Shown here in pieces: positions 35,151 to 45,164 of a DNA stretch of 64,000 nt (positions are counted from its first letter, which is position 1; each line of letters begins with the position of its first letter). Made by a program: the position numbers and the translations under genes. Under the pieces are notes generated by a model that was not told where the DNA came from, did not search any database, and saw only the letters and a list, made by a program, of their open reading frames with translations. The stretch comes from Microbacterium laevaniformans. Its GTDB lineage: Bacteria; Actinomycetota; Actinomycetes; Actinomycetales; Microbacteriaceae. Location: the NCBI RefSeq assembly GCF_016907555.1, contig NZ_JAFBCE010000001.1, positions 2,914,001 to 2,978,000 on the forward strand. Direction: 5' to 3'.

Positions 35151-36479
35151 TCATGCCTCGAGCTTCTCGATCCGCGCGACGAGACCGGCGCGGCGGGGAG
35201 AGCGGGCCGGCAGCATCTCGAGGGCCAGACGCAGGACCTCGGCGTCGTCGGCTCCGTCATCGGTGTCGGCGTAGGCGAGCAGCACGTCGACCGATGCCTC
35301 CGTGAGCAGTGCGTCGCGCAGGGCGAGCCGCACCGAGTCGCGGAACTCCTCCACCCCCGGCGCGACCGAGTCGGGAAGCACCCGTCCGCGGTAGGCGGCG
35401 AGCGCCACCCGGTGGGCGCCGCGTCCGAGCAACGCGACCACCTGGTGGGCGTCGGTGTGCAGCTCTGCGGTGAGGCGGTAGGGCCGGGATGCCGGGACCA
35501 GGTGCGGCGCGACCCGCTCCAGCACTTTGCGGAGGCGGACGAGTTCCGGCCTCAGCGTTCCCTCCGCGGCATCCTCGCCGTAGACGAGCTGTCCGAGCCG
35601 CTCGGCCGACAGCCCCTCGCGATGCACGGCGAGCATGAGGAGGATCTCGGCGTGCCGGGCCGACAACTCGGTCACCGTGGCGCTGTCGGGTCCGGCGACG
35701 TCGAGGAGCGCACGGTCGCGGCCGAGCACGCGCAGCATCGTCGTCGCGGTCGCCGCTGCCACCGCGGGCCGCTGCGTCCGCCGCGGCGCGGGAGGTTGGG
35801 CGCGGGCGCGGAGCCTGCCGACGAGCAGCTCGGATTCGACGGCGCGCGCCGTCGCGTCGACGAGCAGCTGCGCCTGCGGTGTGGCGGCATCGCTGTCGCC
35901 CGTGACATCGATGACGCCGAGTACCTGGCGCGTCTCGGGGTCGTAGACCAGCGCCGCCGTGCACGACCAGGGCTGCACGAGCCGGTTGTAGTGCTCGGCA
36001 CCGTGGATCTGCACGGAGCGTCCGACGGCCAGCGCGGTGCCGGGCGCCGAGGTGCCCACCGCCTCCTCCGACCAGTTCGCGCCCGCGACGAAGCCCATGT
36101 CTCCCGTGAGGCTGCGCACCCGGCGGTCGCCCTCCACCCATAACAGGCGTCCGACGGCATCCCCCACGGCGACCACGACTCCCGAATCGCTCTCCCCACC
36201 CGGCAGCAGCAGGGCGCGGATCATGTCCATCGCCGCCGAAAGAGGATGCGCCCGCCGATACGCCTCGAGCTCATCGTCGCCGAGGTCGAGCGGCGGAAGC
36301 CCCTCGGCACCCACGAGGTGCGCGAGCGAGCGGCGCCAGGAGTCCTGCACGAGCGGGCGGATCTGACCGAGCCGCGGATCGCCGACGTTGCCCCCGACCA
36401 GCTCTTCGTGCGCGCGCTCGATCAGCAGACGCGACGTCTCTGGCGAGACCTCGCGGCGCGATGACCACGGCGAGGGCAC
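35151..36479 (-). CDS. GAF-domain transcriptional regulator
   Basis: 442 residues. The N-terminal half has AcoR-like sequence (IRPLVQDSWRRSLAHLVGAE; VEGDRRVRSLTGDMGFVAGA; NWSEEAVGTSAPGTALAVGR; HYNRLVQPWSCTAALVYDPE), a GAF sensor as in regulators of aldehyde/acetoin metabolism. The C-terminal part has a winged-helix-like domain (ARHAEILLMLAVHREGLSAE, LGQLVYGEDAAEGTLRPELV) instead of the AAA+ sigma-54 module of true AcoR. In actinobacteria this family often neighbours aldehyde or alcohol dehydrogenases; the dehydrogenase at 29602 is 4 kb away. Regulation of it is inferred. Confidence 0.85.
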   Translation of the reverse strand: MPSPWSSRREVSPETSRLLIERAHEELVGGNVGDPRLGQIRPLVQDSWRRSLAHLVGAEGLPPLDLGDDELEAYRRAHPLSAAMDMIRALLLPGGESDSGVVVAVGDAVGRLLWVEGDRRVRSLTGDMGFVAGANWSEEAVGTSAPGTALAVGRSVQIHGAEHYNRLVQPWSCTAALVYDPETRQVLGVIDVTGDSDAATPQAQLLVDATARAVESELLVGRLRARAQPPAPRRTQRPAVAAATATTMLRVLGRDRALLDVAGPDSATVTELSARHAEILLMLAVHREGLSAERLGQLVYGEDAAEGTLRPELVRLRKVLERVAPHLVPASRPYRLTAELHTDAHQVVALLGRGAHRVALAAYRGRVLPDSVAPGVEEFRDSVRLALRDALLTEASVDVLLAYADTDDGADDAEVLRLALEMLPARSPRRAGLVARIEKLEA

Positions 36480-36521
36480 GGCGACTCCGTTCGACGGTGA
36501 GGAGGTGCCGTCAGTCTAGAT

Positions 36522-36603
36522 CGCGAGCCGCCAAGATTGCCCCGAGCCGCCAAGATTCGACGCGCCGGAGCATGTCGGCTCGACACGAACGTGGCGGCTC
36601 GCG
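36522..36603. repeat. Nested hairpin with duplicated arms
   Basis: Outer arms CGCGAGCCGCCA (36522-36533) and TGGCGGCTCGCG (36592-36603) are perfect. GAGCCGCCAAGATT occurs twice in direct orientation (36525-36538, 36544-36557). An inner inverted partner CGGCTCG is at 36576-36582. The element lies between cca and the GAF regulator. Confidence 0.65.
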
Positions 36604-36617
36604 GAGGGGAAGAGGGG

Positions 36618-38057
36618 TCAGCGGGCGTCCCACCAGGCACGCAGGCGCTGCTCGGCGGCGTCCGCGCCGATCGGGCCCTCGTCCAGGCGCACCTCCAGCA
36701 GGAAGCGGTACGCCTCGCCGACCTCGCGGCCGGGCGGGATGCCGAGGATCTCCTGGATCCGGTTGCCGTCGAGCTCGGGACGGATGGCGGCGAGCTCCTC
36801 CTGCGAGGCGAGCTCGTCGATGCGCCACTCGATGTCGTCGTACGCGCGGCGCAGCCGCGTGGCCTTCTTCGCGTTGCGGGTGGTCACGTCGGCGCGGGTG
36901 AGGATGTGGAGCCGCTCGAGCTGATCACCGGCATCCCGCACGTAGCGCCGCACCGCCGAGTCGGTCCAGGCGCCCTCGGCGTACCCGAAGAAGCGCAGGT
37001 GCTGCTCGATGAGCTGCGTGACCGCGGCGATCGTATCGCCGTCGAAGCGCAGCGCCTGCAGGCGCTTGCGCGCCAGGCGCGCACCCTTGACGTCGTGGTG
37101 GTGGAAGCTGACACCGCCGCCCGGCTCGAGCTTGCGCGTCGCGGGCTTGCCGATGTCGTGCAGCAGCGCGGCCAGGCGCAGCGTCGTATCGGGCGCCGCC
37201 CCCGGATGCCGGGCGTGCTCCAGCTCGATGGCCTGGCGCAGGACCGTGAGCGAGTGCTCGTAGACGTCCTTGTGGTGATGGTGCTCGTCGACTTCGAGGC
37301 GCAGTGCGGGCACCTCGGGGAGGATCTCGCCCATCAGCCCCGTCTCGACGAGGATGCGGATGCCGCGCACCGGATCGTCGGTGGCGAGGAGCTTCACGAG
37401 CTCGGCCTGCACCCGCTCGGGGCTCACGATCGCGATCGTCGCGCGCAGGCGCTCCATGGCCTCGAGGGTCGCCGGCGCGACATCGAACTCGAGCTGACTG
37501 GCGAACCGGGCGGCGCGCAGCATGCGGAGGGGATCGTCGCCGAAGCTGACGTCGGGGTCGCCCGGGGTGCGCAGGACGCCCGCGATGAGATCCTCGACGC
37601 CGCCGGTCGGGTCGACGAGGGCGGGCACGGGCAGCCGCAGTGCCATCGCGCCGACCGTGAAGTCGCGGCGGGCGAGGTCGTCCTCCAGGCGGTCGCCGAA
37701 CGCGACGGTGGGCTTGCGTGTGAGCCCGTCGTAGCTGTCGGCGCGGTAGGTGGTGATCTCGACCTGCTCGGAGGTGCCGGCCGGGCCCGGCATCTTTGCG
37801 CCGATCGTGCCGAACGCCCGACCGATGTCCCACGTCGCGGTCGCGAGCGGCTTGACGATCCGCAGGATGTCGTCGGGGCGGGCATTGGTGGTGAGGTCGA
37901 GGTCGTGGGTCGGGCGACCCAGCAGCGCGTCGCGCACCGGACCGCCGACGATTGCCAGTTCGAACCCGGCCTGGGCGAACGCGGCGCCGAGGGTCGCCAT
38001 GATCGGCGAGGTCGCGAGCGACCCGAGCCGGTCGAGGCCTTCGGCCATGTTGAGCAT
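36618..38057 (-). CDS. cca: CCA tRNA nucleotidyltransferase
   Basis: 479 residues. Nucleotidyltransferase signature GGPVRDALLGR (38-48) with metal-binding D52 and D54 (THDLDLT), RRDFTVGAMAL, and an HD domain (LAALLHDIGKPATR). It adds or repairs the CCA end of tRNAs; one of the two tRNAs in this window (Ala) lacks an encoded CCA. Located in the usual actinobacterial position close to the DUF6049/murJ block, on the opposite strand. Confidence 0.95.
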   Translation of the reverse strand: MLNMAEGLDRLGSLATSPIMATLGAAFAQAGFELAIVGGPVRDALLGRPTHDLDLTTNARPDDILRIVKPLATATWDIGRAFGTIGAKMPGPAGTSEQVEITTYRADSYDGLTRKPTVAFGDRLEDDLARRDFTVGAMALRLPVPALVDPTGGVEDLIAGVLRTPGDPDVSFGDDPLRMLRAARFASQLEFDVAPATLEAMERLRATIAIVSPERVQAELVKLLATDDPVRGIRILVETGLMGEILPEVPALRLEVDEHHHHKDVYEHSLTVLRQAIELEHARHPGAAPDTTLRLAALLHDIGKPATRKLEPGGGVSFHHHDVKGARLARKRLQALRFDGDTIAAVTQLIEQHLRFFGYAEGAWTDSAVRRYVRDAGDQLERLHILTRADVTTRNAKKATRLRRAYDDIEWRIDELASQEELAAIRPELDGNRIQEILGIPPGREVGEAYRFLLEVRLDEGPIGADAAEQRLRAWWDAR

Positions 38058-38096
38058 GGTTTCCAGCCTACCGGCGCACCCTCGCCGCCCCCGGGG

Positions 38097-39674
38097 TCAC
38101 GCCAGCCGCAGCATCCCGATGAAGACGAGCTCGCGCACCCGCGGCAGCAGATCGGCGCGCAGGGCCGCGGCATCCACTTCGAGCAGCTCCGCGATCGCAT
38201 CGGAGAGCTGGCCGACGGTGAGCTCACCGTCGGAGGCCCCGACGAGAGCGGCGAGGGCGGGGTCGACCTCGAGGGTGCGCCCGAGACCGCCGCCCTGGCG
38301 CAGTTCGATGACGCTCGGGGCTTCGGCGCCGGGCAGATGATGACGCGCCTCGGTGACGTCGTCGGCGACGATCGTGCGGGCGGCGGCGAGGGCCGCGTCG
38401 TCGAACTCCTCGAGAGCATCGAAGGCGGCGAGCGCGGCGCCCAGGTGCGCACCGAGGGCGCCGTCCTCGGGCAACGGGTGCGTGATGCGCTCGTAGCGGG
38501 CCAGCGCGGGAATCGCGGATGCCGGGCGCCGCAGCAGCAGGTAGCCGAACCCGACCGCATCGACCTCGCGGGCGGCGAAGTCGGCGAGCCACGCGTCGAC
38601 GAGCGCGCCGTAGCCCGCCGTCCCCGGCGCGGTGCCGCCGTCGCGTACCCAGAGTTCGGCGTAGGCGAGAGGGTCGAGGCGCTCCCGCTCGATCACCCAG
38701 GCCTCCAGCGGCACCGGTGAGGCGGCGACCCACTCGCGCACGCGCTGCAGCCCATCCTGGCCCGCGCGGTACTCCCACTTGCCCAGCAGCTGCGCGGTGC
38801 CGCCGGGTGCGAGCACCGCGCCGACCCCCGACACGAACGCCGCGACGAGGTCGTCGCCGGCGTATCCGGCGTCGCGGTACTCGTACTCCGGCACGCCCGC
38901 GACGCGCGGCGTGATGACGAACGGCGGGTTCGACACGACGCGGTCGAACTGCTCACCCGCGACGGGTTCGAAGAGACTGCCGAGGCGGGTCTCGATACCC
39001 TCCGCGTCGTTGAGGAGCGCGTTGATGCGGGTGAACAGGAGCGCACGGCCGGAGACGTCCGTGGCGACGATCGGCGCCTCGGCATCCGTCGGCGCCCCGG
39101 TGTGCGGGGCGGACGGGTCCGACAGGGCGAGGTGGGCGCGCAGGGCCTGGATGCCGCAGCCCGTGCCGACGTCGAGGACCCGGCGGGCCGGCGTCGTCAG
39201 CTGCAGACCGGCAAGGGTGAGGGAGGCGCCCCCCACACCCAGGACGTGGCCCGTGGGCAGCGCTCCGCCCAGTGCGGCCTCGTCGAGGTCGCTCGCGATC
39301 CACCAGCGGACCGTGTCGTGCGACGCACCCGCCGCGTCCTGAGGACGCACGAGCACCGACGGCACCACGGCATCCCCGTCGATGCGCGCGAAGCCGAGGT
39401 TGACCAGCCCGTGCGCCCCGAGCGTCGGCAGCGCGCGTGCGACGGCGTCACGGTCGGTCCTTACCCCGAGGAACAGCAGGCGCGCGAGAGTGGCGAGCGC
39501 ATCGGTGCGCGGGGCCAGGGCCGCCAGGGCGGGTCCGTGCAGGCCGTGGCCGACGGCGGTGTCGGCGACCGGGCCCCAGACCGAGCGCACGGCGTCGGCG
39601 CGGTAGCCGGCAGCGCTCAGGTCGCTGCGCAGCGCGGCGATGAGGGCGGGGTCGGGGTTCAGGGTGGGCTCCAC
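38097..39674 (-). CDS. Class I SAM-dependent methyltransferase
   Basis: 525 residues from a GTG start. A central Rossmann methyltransferase shows motif I VLDVGTGCGIQALRAHLAL and the catalytic NPPF (RVVSNPPFVITPR), typical of N6-adenine or N5-glutamine methyltransferases acting on planar nitrogens. A 150-residue N-terminal domain and a long C-terminal winged-type region surround it, as in a conserved actinobacterial family whose substrate I do not know. RNA or protein substrates are equally possible. Confidence 0.85.
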   Translation of the reverse strand: MEPTLNPDPALIAALRSDLSAAGYRADAVRSVWGPVADTAVGHGLHGPALAALAPRTDALATLARLLFLGVRTDRDAVARALPTLGAHGLVNLGFARIDGDAVVPSVLVRPQDAAGASHDTVRWWIASDLDEAALGGALPTGHVLGVGGASLTLAGLQLTTPARRVLDVGTGCGIQALRAHLALSDPSAPHTGAPTDAEAPIVATDVSGRALLFTRINALLNDAEGIETRLGSLFEPVAGEQFDRVVSNPPFVITPRVAGVPEYEYRDAGYAGDDLVAAFVSGVGAVLAPGGTAQLLGKWEYRAGQDGLQRVREWVAASPVPLEAWVIERERLDPLAYAELWVRDGGTAPGTAGYGALVDAWLADFAAREVDAVGFGYLLLRRPASAIPALARYERITHPLPEDGALGAHLGAALAAFDALEEFDDAALAAARTIVADDVTEARHHLPGAEAPSVIELRQGGGLGRTLEVDPALAALVGASDGELTVGQLSDAIAELLEVDAAALRADLLPRVRELVFIGMLRLA

Positions 39675-39830
39675 AGCAACCCATCCTCACGCACGCCGGC
39701 GCGGTTCGCGGCAATCGGCGACGCGACGGATCGCGGCGATCGCGGCCGGTCACGGGATGCCCACAGCGCGAGGACCCTAGAATCACAGCTGATCGTGCGG
39801 TCAGGCATCGCACAGGAGCCGATTCCCGCT

Positions 39831-42017
39831 ATGACTGTGTCTTTCCCCGCCGCCGCCCGCCGATCTCCCGACGGCGTGCGCGACCGCCGCCGCGCGCTCT
39901 CCGGCACGGCGCTGCGAAGCCTGCGGGCCGCCGCCGCGATCGCGGCCTCGGTCGGGATCGCGCTCGCGATCGTCGCCGCACCGGCTCCGGCCCCCGCGGA
40001 TGCCGCGACCGGCGCCCCGGATGCCGGGAGCCTCTCGGTCGCGGTGGCTCCGGCCGGCAACGGCGTGGTCACCACGACGGTCGTCTCCGTCGCGGTCGCC
40101 GTCTCCAATACCGGCGACGCCGCCGCGGCGAGCGGAACGGTGAGCATCGCGCTGAGCCGGTCGCCGCTGACCACGAGCGCTGAGCTGACGGCCTGGCTCG
40201 ACGCGCGGACTCCGGCCGACACCGCCGTGGCCTCGGTGCCGGTGACCGCGGTCGCCGCGCGCGGGACGGCGACCGCGACGGCCGCGGTCGACCTCGGGGC
40301 CCTGGGCGCGCTCGCACCCGGGGTGTACCCGCTGAGCGCGGCGTACTCCTCCTCGTCGACCGGTGCGCAGCCGCTCGTCGCGCACAGCGTGCTGACGGTG
40401 CCGGATGCCGCGTCGGCCGGAAGCGGTGTGGGCGTCGTCGTGCCGATCACCGCTCCGCCGACCACCACCGGCCTGCTCACCGCGGACGATCTGAAGGCCC
40501 TCACCGCCGACGACGGGGCCCTGCGCACCCAACTGAACGCCGTCACCGGCACGCCGGCCATCCTCGCCGTCGACCCTGCGATCCCCGCGGCCATCCGCGT
40601 CCTCGGGTCATCCGCGCCGGCGTCGGCGCGGCAGTGGCTCGCCGATCTGCTGGCTCTGCCCAACTCGCGCTTCGCTCTGCAGTTCGGTGATGCCGATCTG
40701 GCCACGCAGGTCGCTGCAGGCCTCCCGTCCCCCCTGAGCGTCTCCAGCCTGGACCCTTTCATGTCGGCGCGGAACTTCACGTCCACCGCGGCGGCCGCCG
40801 GCGCAAGCCCCACCGCCACCCCCGCACCCGACGGGCGCACGCTGCCCACCCTCGCCCAGCTGCTCGACATCGGCGCGGCGCGCGCCGACGTCTTCTGGCC
40901 TGCGACGGGATCCGCCACGGCGGCTGTCGTCTCGGCGCTGAGGAGCGCGGACCCGTCCACCGATGCCGCCGACCCCGCTCCGATCACGCTCGTGGGAACG
41001 GATGCTCTCACCGGAGCCGTCGGTGCGCGGGCGGATGCCGCAGGCGCCGGCATCCTCGCCTACGACGACGGCGCCTCGAGTGCCCTGCGTACCGCCTCGC
41101 TCGCCTCCGACCCCGTGCACCAGGGGGCGGGTCTCGCGGCGGCCTCGGCCTACGCGAGTCTCGCCACGCGCGGTGCCGCCGCCTCCGCGCCGCTGCTCGT
41201 CGTCGTCGACCGTGCGACCGGACGGTCCGCGACGGGCCTGCGGGCGGCGATCACGGCGGCATCCTCACTGGCCGGGCGCACGCCGTGGGATCTGAATGCA
41301 CTGCTGGCGGCCCCGGCGGCGTCCGTCTCCGTCACCGGCGGCACGGCGGATGATCCGACACGTGTCGATGCGCTCCGCGATCTGCTCGACCAGGAGACCC
41401 GCGTCGCCGCGTTCGCCACCGTGCTCGCCGATCCGACGCTCCTCACCGCGCCCGATCGGGCGGAGATCCTCCAGTTGATGGGGAACGTGTGGCGGGCGGC
41501 TCCCGATCAGTTCGCCACCGCACTGTCCGATCACCGCGATGCCACGACGACGACGCTGGGCTCCGTGGCGATCGTGCCCCCGAGCGACATCACACTGCTG
41601 GCGTCCTCGGCTCCGCTCACCTTCTCGGTGCGCAACGATCTGCCGTGGCCCGTCACCTTGACCCTCTCCGCCACCCCCAACGACCCGCGCCTCATCGTGC
41701 AGAAGACGGCGGATGTGTCGGCCGGCGCCGCCCAGAGCACCCGCGTGCAGGTCCCGGTGCAGGCGCGGGTGGGAAGCGGCGAGTCGACGCTCGACCTGCA
41801 GCTGCGCAGTTCGGCCGGCGTGGAGATCGGCCCCCGGGTACGCGTCGCCATCTCGGTGCGCGCCGAGTGGGAGTCGGTCGGCATCGTCGTCATGTCGGTG
41901 CTCATCGGCGCGATGCTCGTGCTCGGCATCGTCCGCACGGCGCGCAAGATGCGCCGACGCCGCATCGCCGCCGCCACCGCGGCGCACAACCCCCAGACAG
42001 AGGACGTCGATGGCTAA
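39831..42017 (+). CDS. DUF6049-type envelope protein
   Basis: 728 residues from ATG 39831; TAGAAT (39778-39783) is a likely -10. Signal peptide region with hydrophobic core at about 30-50 (AAIAASVGIALAIVAAPAP), Ala-rich extracellular domain, and a C-terminal membrane segment (SVGIVVMSVLIGAMLVLGIV) with a basic tail (RTARKMRRRR). The family is found immediately before murJ in actinobacteria. It probably works with MurJ in cell-wall precursor export or its control (inferred from linkage). Confidence 0.88.
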   Translation: MTVSFPAAARRSPDGVRDRRRALSGTALRSLRAAAAIAASVGIALAIVAAPAPAPADAATGAPDAGSLSVAVAPAGNGVVTTTVVSVAVAVSNTGDAAAASGTVSIALSRSPLTTSAELTAWLDARTPADTAVASVPVTAVAARGTATATAAVDLGALGALAPGVYPLSAAYSSSSTGAQPLVAHSVLTVPDAASAGSGVGVVVPITAPPTTTGLLTADDLKALTADDGALRTQLNAVTGTPAILAVDPAIPAAIRVLGSSAPASARQWLADLLALPNSRFALQFGDADLATQVAAGLPSPLSVSSLDPFMSARNFTSTAAAAGASPTATPAPDGRTLPTLAQLLDIGAARADVFWPATGSATAAVVSALRSADPSTDAADPAPITLVGTDALTGAVGARADAAGAGILAYDDGASSALRTASLASDPVHQGAGLAAASAYASLATRGAAASAPLLVVVDRATGRSATGLRAAITAASSLAGRTPWDLNALLAAPAASVSVTGGTADDPTRVDALRDLLDQETRVAAFATVLADPTLLTAPDRAEILQLMGNVWRAAPDQFATALSDHRDATTTTLGSVAIVPPSDITLLASSAPLTFSVRNDLPWPVTLTLSATPNDPRLIVQKTADVSAGAAQSTRVQVPVQARVGSGESTLDLQLRSSAGVEIGPRVRVAISVRAEWESVGIVVMSVLIGAMLVLGIVRTARKMRRRRIAAATAAHNPQTEDVDG

Positions 42018-43620
42018 TCTCGGTCGCGCGAGCGCCATCATCGGAGCGGGAACGCTGTTCTCGCGCGCCACCGGGCTGGTGCGCTCTCTCGTGCTCGTCG
42101 CCGTGATCGGCTCCTACGGCAGCAAGGCCGCCGACGCCTTCAGCATCGCGGCGCAGCTTCCGACGAACGTGTACGAGCTCCTCGCCGCCGGTGTGATCAC
42201 CGGCATCCTCGTCCCACAGATCGTGAAGGCCGCCGCGCACAGCGACGGCGGCTCGCGATACGTGTCGAAGCTGCTGACCCTCGGCAGTGTCGTGCTCGTC
42301 GCCGCGACAGCACTCATGATGGCGCTGGCCCCCGCGTTGATCTGGCTCTACACGGACGGATGGAACGGCACCCAGAAGGGCCTGGCCATCGCCTTCGCCT
42401 ACTGGTTGCTTCCGCAGCTGCTGTTCTACGGGCTGTTCGCGCTGCTGGGCGAAGTTCTCAACGCTCGCAAGGTCTTCGGCCCCTACAGCTGGGCTCCGAC
42501 CGTGAACAACCTGGTCTCGATCGCCGGGTTCGGGGTGTTCCTCCTGGTCTTCGGGGGTCCCTTCACCGCCGTCGCGGACTGGGATGCCGGAATGATCGCG
42601 CTCCTCGGCGGAACCGCCACGCTGGGCATCGCGATGCAGACGTTCGTGCTCCTGCTGTTCTGGAAGCGCACGCGGCTGCACATCCGACCCGACTTCGGAT
42701 GGCGCGGCATCGGCCTCCGACACGTCGGCGCGCTCGCATGGTGGACGTTCCTCGCCGTGGTCGTCGGCCAGCTCGCGGGAATCGTGCAATCCCGCGTCGT
42801 CACACAGGCGTCCGGCGAGGCGAGCGTCACCGTCATGGTCTACGCCTGGCTCATCTTCATGCTCCCGCACTCGATCGTCGCGATGTCGATCTCGACCACG
42901 TACTTCACGCGGCTCGCCGAGGAGGTCGCCGCAGGGCGGCTCGATCGCGTCGCTCCCAACCTCGACGAGTCCATCCGCGCCATCGCGCTGTTCGGGTTCG
43001 GATTCACGGCCGCGATCGGCGCGGCATCCGTCCCACTCTCCCGCGTGTTCACGACCGACTCCGACGGTGCGGTCCCGATGGCGTGGGTGCTGTGCGGATA
43101 CCTCATCGCGCTGGTGCCGTTCGGTGTGCTGCTGATCATCCGCCGGGCGTTCTTCGCCTTCCGGGACACCCGCACGCCGTTCGTCTTCTCCTTCGTGCAG
43201 GCCGCCCTCGCCGCCCTCGGCGCCGCAGTCGCGGCGGTCGCGGTCGCAGCGGGACTGCTGCCGTTGGCCTTCCTCGCCGCCACCGTCGCCTTCACGCAGT
43301 CGCTCTCGACGTACGTGCAGCTGCCGGTCGCGCTGCGCCTGCTGCGCCGACACACCGACACGACCGCTCTGCGCACGACGTGGAGGGCGCTCGGCCGCTT
43401 CGCCGTCGCCGCCGTCCCTGCGTTCGGCGCGGGATGGGCCGTGTTCCTGCTGGCGGGTGGACCTGCGGGCTGGACCGTGTCCGACCGCCTGCTCGGGGCG
43501 ATCGGCGGCGGCCTCGTGGGCGCGGCGTCGCTGGTCGTCTACATCGCCGCTCTGGCGCTGCTGCGCACCCCTGAGCTCGCAATCGCGGGCCGACTCGTGC
43601 GACGCCTCACCGGCCGCTGA
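42010..43620 (+). CDS. murJ: Lipid II flippase MurJ
   Basis: 536 residues from ATG 42010, overlapping the upstream gene by 8 bases. About 14 membrane segments; MurJ/MviN features include ASAIIGAGTLFSRATGLVRS at the start, DAFSIAAQLPTNVYELLAAG, and a cytosolic-facing arginine-rich loop. It flips lipid II across the membrane. It lacks the long pseudokinase C-terminal extension of mycobacterial MurJ. Confidence 0.93.
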   Translation: MANLGRASAIIGAGTLFSRATGLVRSLVLVAVIGSYGSKAADAFSIAAQLPTNVYELLAAGVITGILVPQIVKAAAHSDGGSRYVSKLLTLGSVVLVAATALMMALAPALIWLYTDGWNGTQKGLAIAFAYWLLPQLLFYGLFALLGEVLNARKVFGPYSWAPTVNNLVSIAGFGVFLLVFGGPFTAVADWDAGMIALLGGTATLGIAMQTFVLLLFWKRTRLHIRPDFGWRGIGLRHVGALAWWTFLAVVVGQLAGIVQSRVVTQASGEASVTVMVYAWLIFMLPHSIVAMSISTTYFTRLAEEVAAGRLDRVAPNLDESIRAIALFGFGFTAAIGAASVPLSRVFTTDSDGAVPMAWVLCGYLIALVPFGVLLIIRRAFFAFRDTRTPFVFSFVQAALAALGAAVAAVAVAAGLLPLAFLAATVAFTQSLSTYVQLPVALRLLRRHTDTTALRTTWRALGRFAVAAVPAFGAGWAVFLLAGGPAGWTVSDRLLGAIGGGLVGAASLVVYIAALALLRTPELAIAGRLVRRLTGR

Positions 43621-43703
43621 CCGACGGCGCGGAATGCCGCGCGGTTAGCATGGGTTGCACGCACTGGAGCCCGACAGGGGCTCGTGCGGAAAGGGAAGAG
43701 CAC

Positions 43704-44684
43704 GTGCGACAGGTCATCATCATCGGTTCCGGCCCGGCCGGATTCACCGCCGCCATCTACGCGGCGCGGGCGAACCTCTCCCCCCTGCTGATCGCGAGCT
43801 CGGTCGAGGCCGGCGGCGAGCTCATGAACACCACCGAGGTGGAGAATTTTCCCGGATTCCCCGAGGGCATCATGGGTCCTGACCTCATGGCGAAGATGCA
43901 GGAGCAGGCGGAGAAGTTCGGCACCGAGGTCGTCTACGACGATGTCGTGAAGCTCGAGCTCACCGGCGACGTCAAGAAGATCGTGCTCGGCAGCGGTGCC
44001 GAGCACGAGGCTGAGAGCGTGATCTTCGCGACCGGGTCCGCTCCCCGCAAGATCGGCATCGAGGGCGAAACGCGTCTGTCCGGTCACGGCGTGTCGTACT
44101 GCGCGACGTGCGACGGCTTCTTCTTCCGCGAGCAGGCCATCGCCGTCGTCGGCGGCGGCGACTCCGCGATGGAGGAAGCGACCTTCCTCACGAAATTCGC
44201 CTCGAAGGTGTACGTCATCCACCGTCGCTCGGAGCTGCGGGCCTCCAAGATCATGCAGGAGCGAGCCTTCGCGAACGAGAAGATCGAGTTCGTGTGGAAC
44301 AGCGAGGTCGTCGACGTCCTCGGTGGCGATGCGGTCTCGGGACTGCTGCTGCGCGACACGGTCGACGGCACTGAGCGCGAACTGGCTGTGACCGGAGTCT
44401 TCGTCGCGATCGGCAACGACCCGCGCACCCATCTCGTGCACGATTCGCTGCGACTGACCGAGCACGGCACCATCTGGGTGGACGGCCGCTCCTCGCGCAC
44501 CTCGGTGCCCGGGGTCTTCGCCGCCGGTGATGTGGTCGACCCGATCTATCGCCAGGCGGTCACGGCTGCCGGCAGTGGTACCGCCGCCGCCCTCGACGTC
44601 GAGCACTACCTCGCCGCCCGCGGCGATGCCGGAGCTCCCGAGAAGGATGCCGCCGAGATCGACGGCCTCGAAGACGCCGCCTGA
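43704..44684 (+). CDS. trxB: Thioredoxin-disulfide reductase
   Basis: 326 residues from GTG 43704 with AAGGGAAGAG upstream; TAGCAT (43646-43651) may be its -10. FAD motif GSGPAGFTAAIYAARA, redox motif CATCDG, NADPH motif GGGDSAMEEA, and C-terminal FAD motif GVFAAGDVVD. Regenerates reduced thioredoxin, encoded next. Confidence 0.97.
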   Translation: MRQVIIIGSGPAGFTAAIYAARANLSPLLIASSVEAGGELMNTTEVENFPGFPEGIMGPDLMAKMQEQAEKFGTEVVYDDVVKLELTGDVKKIVLGSGAEHEAESVIFATGSAPRKIGIEGETRLSGHGVSYCATCDGFFFREQAIAVVGGGDSAMEEATFLTKFASKVYVIHRRSELRASKIMQERAFANEKIEFVWNSEVVDVLGGDAVSGLLLRDTVDGTERELAVTGVFVAIGNDPRTHLVHDSLRLTEHGTIWVDGRSSRTSVPGVFAAGDVVDPIYRQAVTAAGSGTAAALDVEHYLAARGDAGAPEKDAAEIDGLEDAA

Positions 44685-44782
44685 CCGAGCCCGTGCGTGC
44701 GGAGTCGGGAACATCCCGGCATCCCCCCGCGTTTCACACACCGGAGCCGAAAGAACCGCGGCTCACAACGAAGGAGACAGAC

Positions 44783-45106
44783 ATGACCGCCAAGGCCACG
44801 AGCGAGAGCACCTGGCAGCAGGACGTCATCGACGCTGAGGGACCCGTCCTCGTCGACTTCTGGGCCGCCTGGTGCGGTCCGTGTCGCATGGTCGGACCCA
44901 TCCTCGACGAGATCCAGTCGGAGAACGGCGAGAAGATCACGGTCCTCAAGCTCAACGTCGACGAGAACCCCAACCTCGCCATGGAGTACCAGATCACCTC
45001 CATCCCGGCGATGAAGGTATTCAACAAGGGCCAGGTCGAGAAGACGATCATCGGCGCCAAGCCGAAGTTCGCCCTCGAGCAGGACCTCGCCGCCTACCTC
45101 GGCTGA
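44783..45106 (+). CDS. trxA: Thioredoxin
   Basis: 107 residues, AAGGAG ribosome-binding site. Active site WCGPC in VDFWAAWCGPCRMVGPILDE, cis-Pro in TSIPAMKVF. Cytoplasmic protein disulfide reductase paired with trxB. Confidence 0.98.
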   Translation: MTAKATSESTWQQDVIDAEGPVLVDFWAAWCGPCRMVGPILDEIQSENGEKITVLKLNVDENPNLAMEYQITSIPAMKVFNKGQVEKTIIGAKPKFALEQDLAAYLG

Positions 45107-45164
45107 GCATTCCTCAGCCCGCGGCCGCCCCGCGCGGCACCCAAGCCCTGACCCGCACCGGCGT